Shown in pieces: positions 25,619-28,181 of a stretch of 28,181 nt of DNA. The stretch is from contig JAVKDP010000085.1 of NCBI GenBank assembly GCA_040222185.1, positions 1 through 28,181 on the forward strand, read 5' to 3'. The notes below the pieces were generated by a model. That model was not told the DNA's origin, did not search any database, and saw only the letters and a program-made list of their open reading frames with translations. A program made the translations under genes and the position numbers. Each line of letters begins with the position of its first letter. Within the stretch, counting starts at the first letter, position 1. The DNA comes from JAVKDP01 sp040222185. Its GTDB lineage: Bacteria > Bacteroidota > Rhodothermia > Balneolales > Balneolaceae.

Positions 25619-26188
25619 ATGAAGCGACGTGAAGCCCTAAAATATGCTGCTACCGCAGTTATAGGAGCACCTTTCTTGAGCACTGTACTTTTTGGAAGTA
25701 CTTCGATTCCAAGCTCAATTATTAAAGCTTATAAGCCTGTGTTCTTTTCCGATAAACAACTGCTATTAGTAAAATCGATTACAGATACTATACTACCTAA
25801 AACAGATAGTCCTTCTGCATCTGAAGTAGGAGTTCCTGAAAAAATTGATTCTATGATCCCGGTTATACATTCCAGGAATGAACAAGCAGATTTTATGGCA
25901 GCATTTAAAAGGCTTGAGTCTCAAATTGCTAATGAAGCTGGTGGAAAAGACTTTTCCGAGCTATCTGAAGAAGACCGTTTTGGAGTATTACAGATTATCA
26001 ATAATTCTAACTCTTCTGAACTTGAAGCGGTTCGTTGGGTACTCTGGAACATTAAAAGTAAAACGGTAGACTATTATCGTAAGTCACGTGTAATTGCAAC
26101 TGAATTTTTAAACTACCTCCCTGTTCCCGGATATTATGATCCTTGTGTTTCTTTAAGCGAACTTGGCGGAAAAGCATGGGCGATATGA
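25619..26188 (+). CDS. Gluconate 2-dehydrogenase subunit 3-like protein with Tat-type signal
   Basis: This 189-aa protein belongs to the small-subunit family of membrane FAD dehydrogenases (gluconate 2-dehydrogenase subunit 3, glucose-dehydrogenase gamma). It starts M-K-R-R-E-A-L-K-Y followed by a hydrophobic segment, the short RR-type Tat signal usual for this family in Bacteroidota-like bacteria. Family-like features include L-L-L-V-K-S-I-T-D-T-I-L-P-K-T-D-S-P at about 43-60 and S-E-L-S-E-E-D-R-F near 114-122. In known complexes this subunit carries the signal and exports the folded FAD subunit with it. The stop overlaps the next start by 4 nt (ATGA), which fits that partnership. Confidence 0.87.
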   Translation: MKRREALKYAATAVIGAPFLSTVLFGSTSIPSSIIKAYKPVFFSDKQLLLVKSITDTILPKTDSPSASEVGVPEKIDSMIPVIHSRNEQADFMAAFKRLESQIANEAGGKDFSELSEEDRFGVLQIINNSNSSELEAVRWVLWNIKSKTVDYYRKSRVIATEFLNYLPVPGYYDPCVSLSELGGKAWAI

Positions 26189-27897
26189 ACCTGAATATCA
26201 AATCAAAAAAAGAAAATACATACGATGCTATCGTAATTGGTTCTGGGATAAGTGGTGGGTATGCTGCTATGGAATTGTGTACCAAAGGGTATAAAACATT
26301 GGTACTGGAACGAGGCAGAATGGTAAAACATGGGGAATACCCCACAGCTAATAGTGAAGTTTGGGAATTACCTAATAACGGCGTTGTCAGTGCTGAAGAA
26401 AAAGCACTTCACTATTTTAAGCAGGACCGGCTTAATTGGTGGATACACGAAGACAATAAACACTGGATAAACAAAGACAGTGACTATTCTTATGATGAGG
26501 TTACACGTTTTGACTGGATTCGGGGACATCATGTTGGCGGGCGCTCCATTATGTGGGGACGGCACTGCTATCGTTGGAGTGATTTAGATTTTGAAGCTAA
26601 TCTTAAAGACGGGCATGGAGTTGACTGGCCCATTCGGTATAAAGATATCGAACCCTGGTACGATTATGTAGAAACTTTTGTAGGAGTAGCAGGCCAGGCC
26701 GAAGGCTTGCCTCAGGTTCCCGATGGAAAGTTCCTTAAACCTTTTCCGCTGAACTGTGCTGAACAGCATATGCGCGAAAAGATCAATGAGAAATACCCAA
26801 AAAGAGTGCTAACTCCTGGTAGAGTTGCCAACCTCAGTGAGTATGATCCTGAAGTGCATAAAGGAACCCGCGGGCAATGCCAGGCCAGAGACCGATGCTG
26901 GAGAGGTTGTCATTATGGAGCTCCGTTCTGTAGCCTTTCTTCAACTCTTGCCGTTGCAGAAGAAACCGGAAACATGACGATTCGCCCTGACAGTATTGTT
27001 CATGAAATTATTTATGATGCTTCTACAGGAAAAGCCAGCGGGGTTAGGGTAAAAGATGCTAATACTGGTGAAGAACTCGTGTTTAACGCACGGATTATAT
27101 TCTGTAATGCCAGTACCATTGGTACAACCGCGATTCTTTTAAATAGCCGTTCAGAGACTTTCCCGAACGGACTGGGTAACACAAGTGGTGAACTAGGTCA
27201 TAATATGATGGATCATCATTATGGAATGGGAGCAAGCGGAAAAATCCCGGGCATGGAAGACGAATACTACTATGGGCGAAGGCCTGGCGGATTCTATGTT
27301 CCCCGATTCAGAAATATTGATGAAGAAACTAAAAGAACAGATTACCTGAGAGGGTTCGGGTACCAGGGTGGAGCGAGCAGAGGTGCTCAAACTCCGGGAG
27401 GAATGATTGGAGCAAAAGATAAAGACAAGATCTTCGAACCCGGTGATTGGTGGGTTTCCATTACCTGTTTTGGAGAAATGCTCCCCTATCATGAAAACAA
27501 GATGTATCTAAATCACGATAAACTGGATAAACATGGAATTCCTACCATAGTGTTTGATGCAAAACTCAGAGAAAATGAACAGAAGCTTAGAAAAGATGGC
27601 GTTCAATGCGCCGTTGAGATGTTAGAAGCAGCTGGCTGTGAAAACATTAGCTCATATAATGCAGAAACCGCCCCTGGAGCATGTATCCATGAAATGGGAA
27701 CAGCCCGAATGGGGCATAGTGATCAAACCAGTGTATTGAACAAATACAACCAGGTACATAATGTTCCCAATGTATTTGTGACTGATGGCGCTTGTATGAC
27801 AAGTTCCGGGACTCAGAACCCAAGTATCACTTATATGGCTTTAACTGCAAGGGCTGTCGATTATGCTGATAAGCAAATTAAAGCAGGTAAACTTTAA
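26185..27897 (+). CDS. GMC-family FAD dehydrogenase (gluconate/glucose dehydrogenase-type catalytic subunit)
   Basis: I start at the ATG at 26185, giving 570 aa and a 4-nt overlap with the upstream gene. The open frame reaches 14 codons higher, and an ATG at 26176 is an alternative. The FAD motif I-G-S-G-I-S-G-G starts near residue 18. G-G-R-S-I-M-W-G is typical of the family. The catalytic pair is H502 (in H-E-M-G-T-A-R-M-G) and N545 (in G-T-Q-N-P-S), 43 residues apart, as I recall for the Burkholderia FAD-glucose dehydrogenase (H476, N519). C232, C238, C242 and C249 cluster where that enzyme holds a 3Fe-4S cluster. There is no signal peptide, so export is likely by hitch-hiking with subunit 3. 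No cytochrome subunit follows; a terminator does. The substrate (aldose, gluconate, polyol) is unknown. Confidence 0.9.
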   Translation: MNLNIKSKKENTYDAIVIGSGISGGYAAMELCTKGYKTLVLERGRMVKHGEYPTANSEVWELPNNGVVSAEEKALHYFKQDRLNWWIHEDNKHWINKDSDYSYDEVTRFDWIRGHHVGGRSIMWGRHCYRWSDLDFEANLKDGHGVDWPIRYKDIEPWYDYVETFVGVAGQAEGLPQVPDGKFLKPFPLNCAEQHMREKINEKYPKRVLTPGRVANLSEYDPEVHKGTRGQCQARDRCWRGCHYGAPFCSLSSTLAVAEETGNMTIRPDSIVHEIIYDASTGKASGVRVKDANTGEELVFNARIIFCNASTIGTTAILLNSRSETFPNGLGNTSGELGHNMMDHHYGMGASGKIPGMEDEYYYGRRPGGFYVPRFRNIDEETKRTDYLRGFGYQGGASRGAQTPGGMIGAKDKDKIFEPGDWWVSITCFGEMLPYHENKMYLNHDKLDKHGIPTIVFDAKLRENEQKLRKDGVQCAVEMLEAAGCENISSYNAETAPGACIHEMGTARMGHSDQTSVLNKYNQVHNVPNVFVTDGACMTSSGTQNPSITYMALTARAVDYADKQIKAGKL

Positions 27898-27921
27898 TTA
27901 GACTTTCAGTTTTATCTATAT

Positions 27922-27956
27922 AAAAAAAGCCTCAAAGTAACTTTGAGGCTTTTTTT
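27922..27956. terminator. Strong bidirectional terminator after the GMC gene
   Basis: A perfect 16-bp stem (27922-27937 with 27941-27956) with a 3-nt loop includes seven A on one side and seven T on the other. It terminates both the FAD-dehydrogenase operon and the converging partial gene at the right edge. Confidence 0.95.
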
Positions 27957-27965
27957 GAATCTATC

Positions 27966-28181
27966 CTAGTGCTGATGGTACACTTTTGCAACAATCTTCC
28001 ATTCGTCATCAAATCTTAGTAATGAAAGATAATCGGTATATACATGTTTCCCTTCATTATATAATTCCAGCTTAACAGCAGCTGAGTTTCCAGTTACATC
28101 TACAGAGGTAAACTGGTATTCCCATTTATTCTTAGAAGCATCAAAATCAGGATCTGATTTCTGTCTCTTTGTATTCTCGAT
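27966..28181 (-). CDS. NTF2/SnoaL-like protein, C-terminal part (cut by window edge)
   Basis: Only the last 71 residues are present; the frame is open to the right edge and ends at the TAG at 27966-27968. The sequence runs K-W-E-Y-Q-F-T-S-V-D-V-T-G-N-S-A-A-V-K-L, then Y-T-D-Y-L-S-L-L-R-F-D-D-E-W-K-I-V-A-K-V-Y. This is the closing beta-sheet of the NTF2-like cone fold, of the lumazine-binding-like group (nuclear transport factor 2 family). Such domains serve as small isomerases, cyclases or plain binding modules; the role here is unknown. The frame is unambiguous. Confidence 0.8.
   Translation of the reverse strand: MENTKRQKSDPDFDASKNKWEYQFTSVDVTGNSAAVKLELYNEGKHVYTDYLSLLRFDDEWKIVAKVYHQH

Noticed and set aside
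26143..26184. N-terminal extension of the GMC gene to 26143
   Set aside because: It would overlap the upstream gene by 46 nt and adds a Cys/Arg-rich tail unlike the family. The ATG at 26185 gives the usual 4-nt overlap.
1..28181. CRISPR arrays, tRNA or rRNA genes, transposases, phage or toxin-antitoxin and defence genes
   Set aside because: I read through both strands' open frames and all intergenic spaces and saw no regularly spaced repeats, cloverleaf-like sequence or matching protein motifs.

Overview
The window looks like ordinary chromosome from an AT-rich, Gram-negative bacterium of the Bacteroidota/Balneolota type. This assignment is an inference. It rests on many exported proteins whose signal peptides end in A-Q or in a relaxed lipoprotein Cys, YceI and CotH-type proteins, a NIPSNAP protein, an M1-like/HEAT protein, and few strong Shine-Dalgarno sites. 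I see no rRNA, tRNA, CRISPR array, insertion sequence, phage gene or recognisable defence cassette. No gene-free stretch exceeds 300 bases. The longest are 18123-18367, 1682-1882 and 25418-25618, and each holds a short inverted repeat described below.

Layout. 1-1681 (-) is DnaG primase, cut by the left edge, divergent from sucD (1883-2749), which ends in a strong terminator. 2875-6371 (+) pairs an exported PQQ dehydrogenase/cytochrome c lipoprotein with a GntP-type gluconate permease. This suggests periplasmic sugar oxidation to an aldonate followed by its uptake. A bidirectional terminator separates it from glgA-glgC (9151-6429, -), glycogen synthesis. Divergent from these is an ABC-2 exporter pair of the NatA/NatB type (9295-11513, +). 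Next, on the minus strand, come a HisN-like phosphatase and, overlapping it by 4 nt, an M1-peptidase-like HEAT protein that has lost its zinc site. 14721-18122 holds envelope genes: a YceI protein (+), a porin and a second YceI protein (-), and an unknown exported beta-rich protein (-).

18368-20545 is the RNA-binding transcription factor Tex. It is followed by an unknown protein, a 61-aa zinc ribbon, a NIPSNAP protein and a CotH-kinase lipoprotein, the last three joined by 4-nt overlaps. Then come an ArgD-like class III aminotransferase with a GNAT enzyme 3 nt downstream, and a convergent gene for an exported AroQ-gamma chorismate mutase. The right end carries a Tat-type gluconate-dehydrogenase subunit 3 protein overlapping a GMC flavoprotein (25619-27897), a near-perfect bidirectional terminator, and the C-terminus of an NTF2/SnoaL-like protein cut by the right edge.

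The physiological theme is extracytoplasmic oxidation of sugars or alcohols by two systems (PQQ and FAD), aldonate uptake, and glycogen storage. Translational coupling by ATGA overlaps is frequent (five junctions). I did not find a convincing wholly new system. The items most worth a second look are the zinc-less M1 pseudo-peptidase, the exported chorismate mutase, the two-gene FAD dehydrogenase with a four-cysteine motif but no cytochrome partner, the zinc ribbon/NIPSNAP/CotH cluster, and a perfect 16-bp palindrome upstream of the YceI-porin pair.
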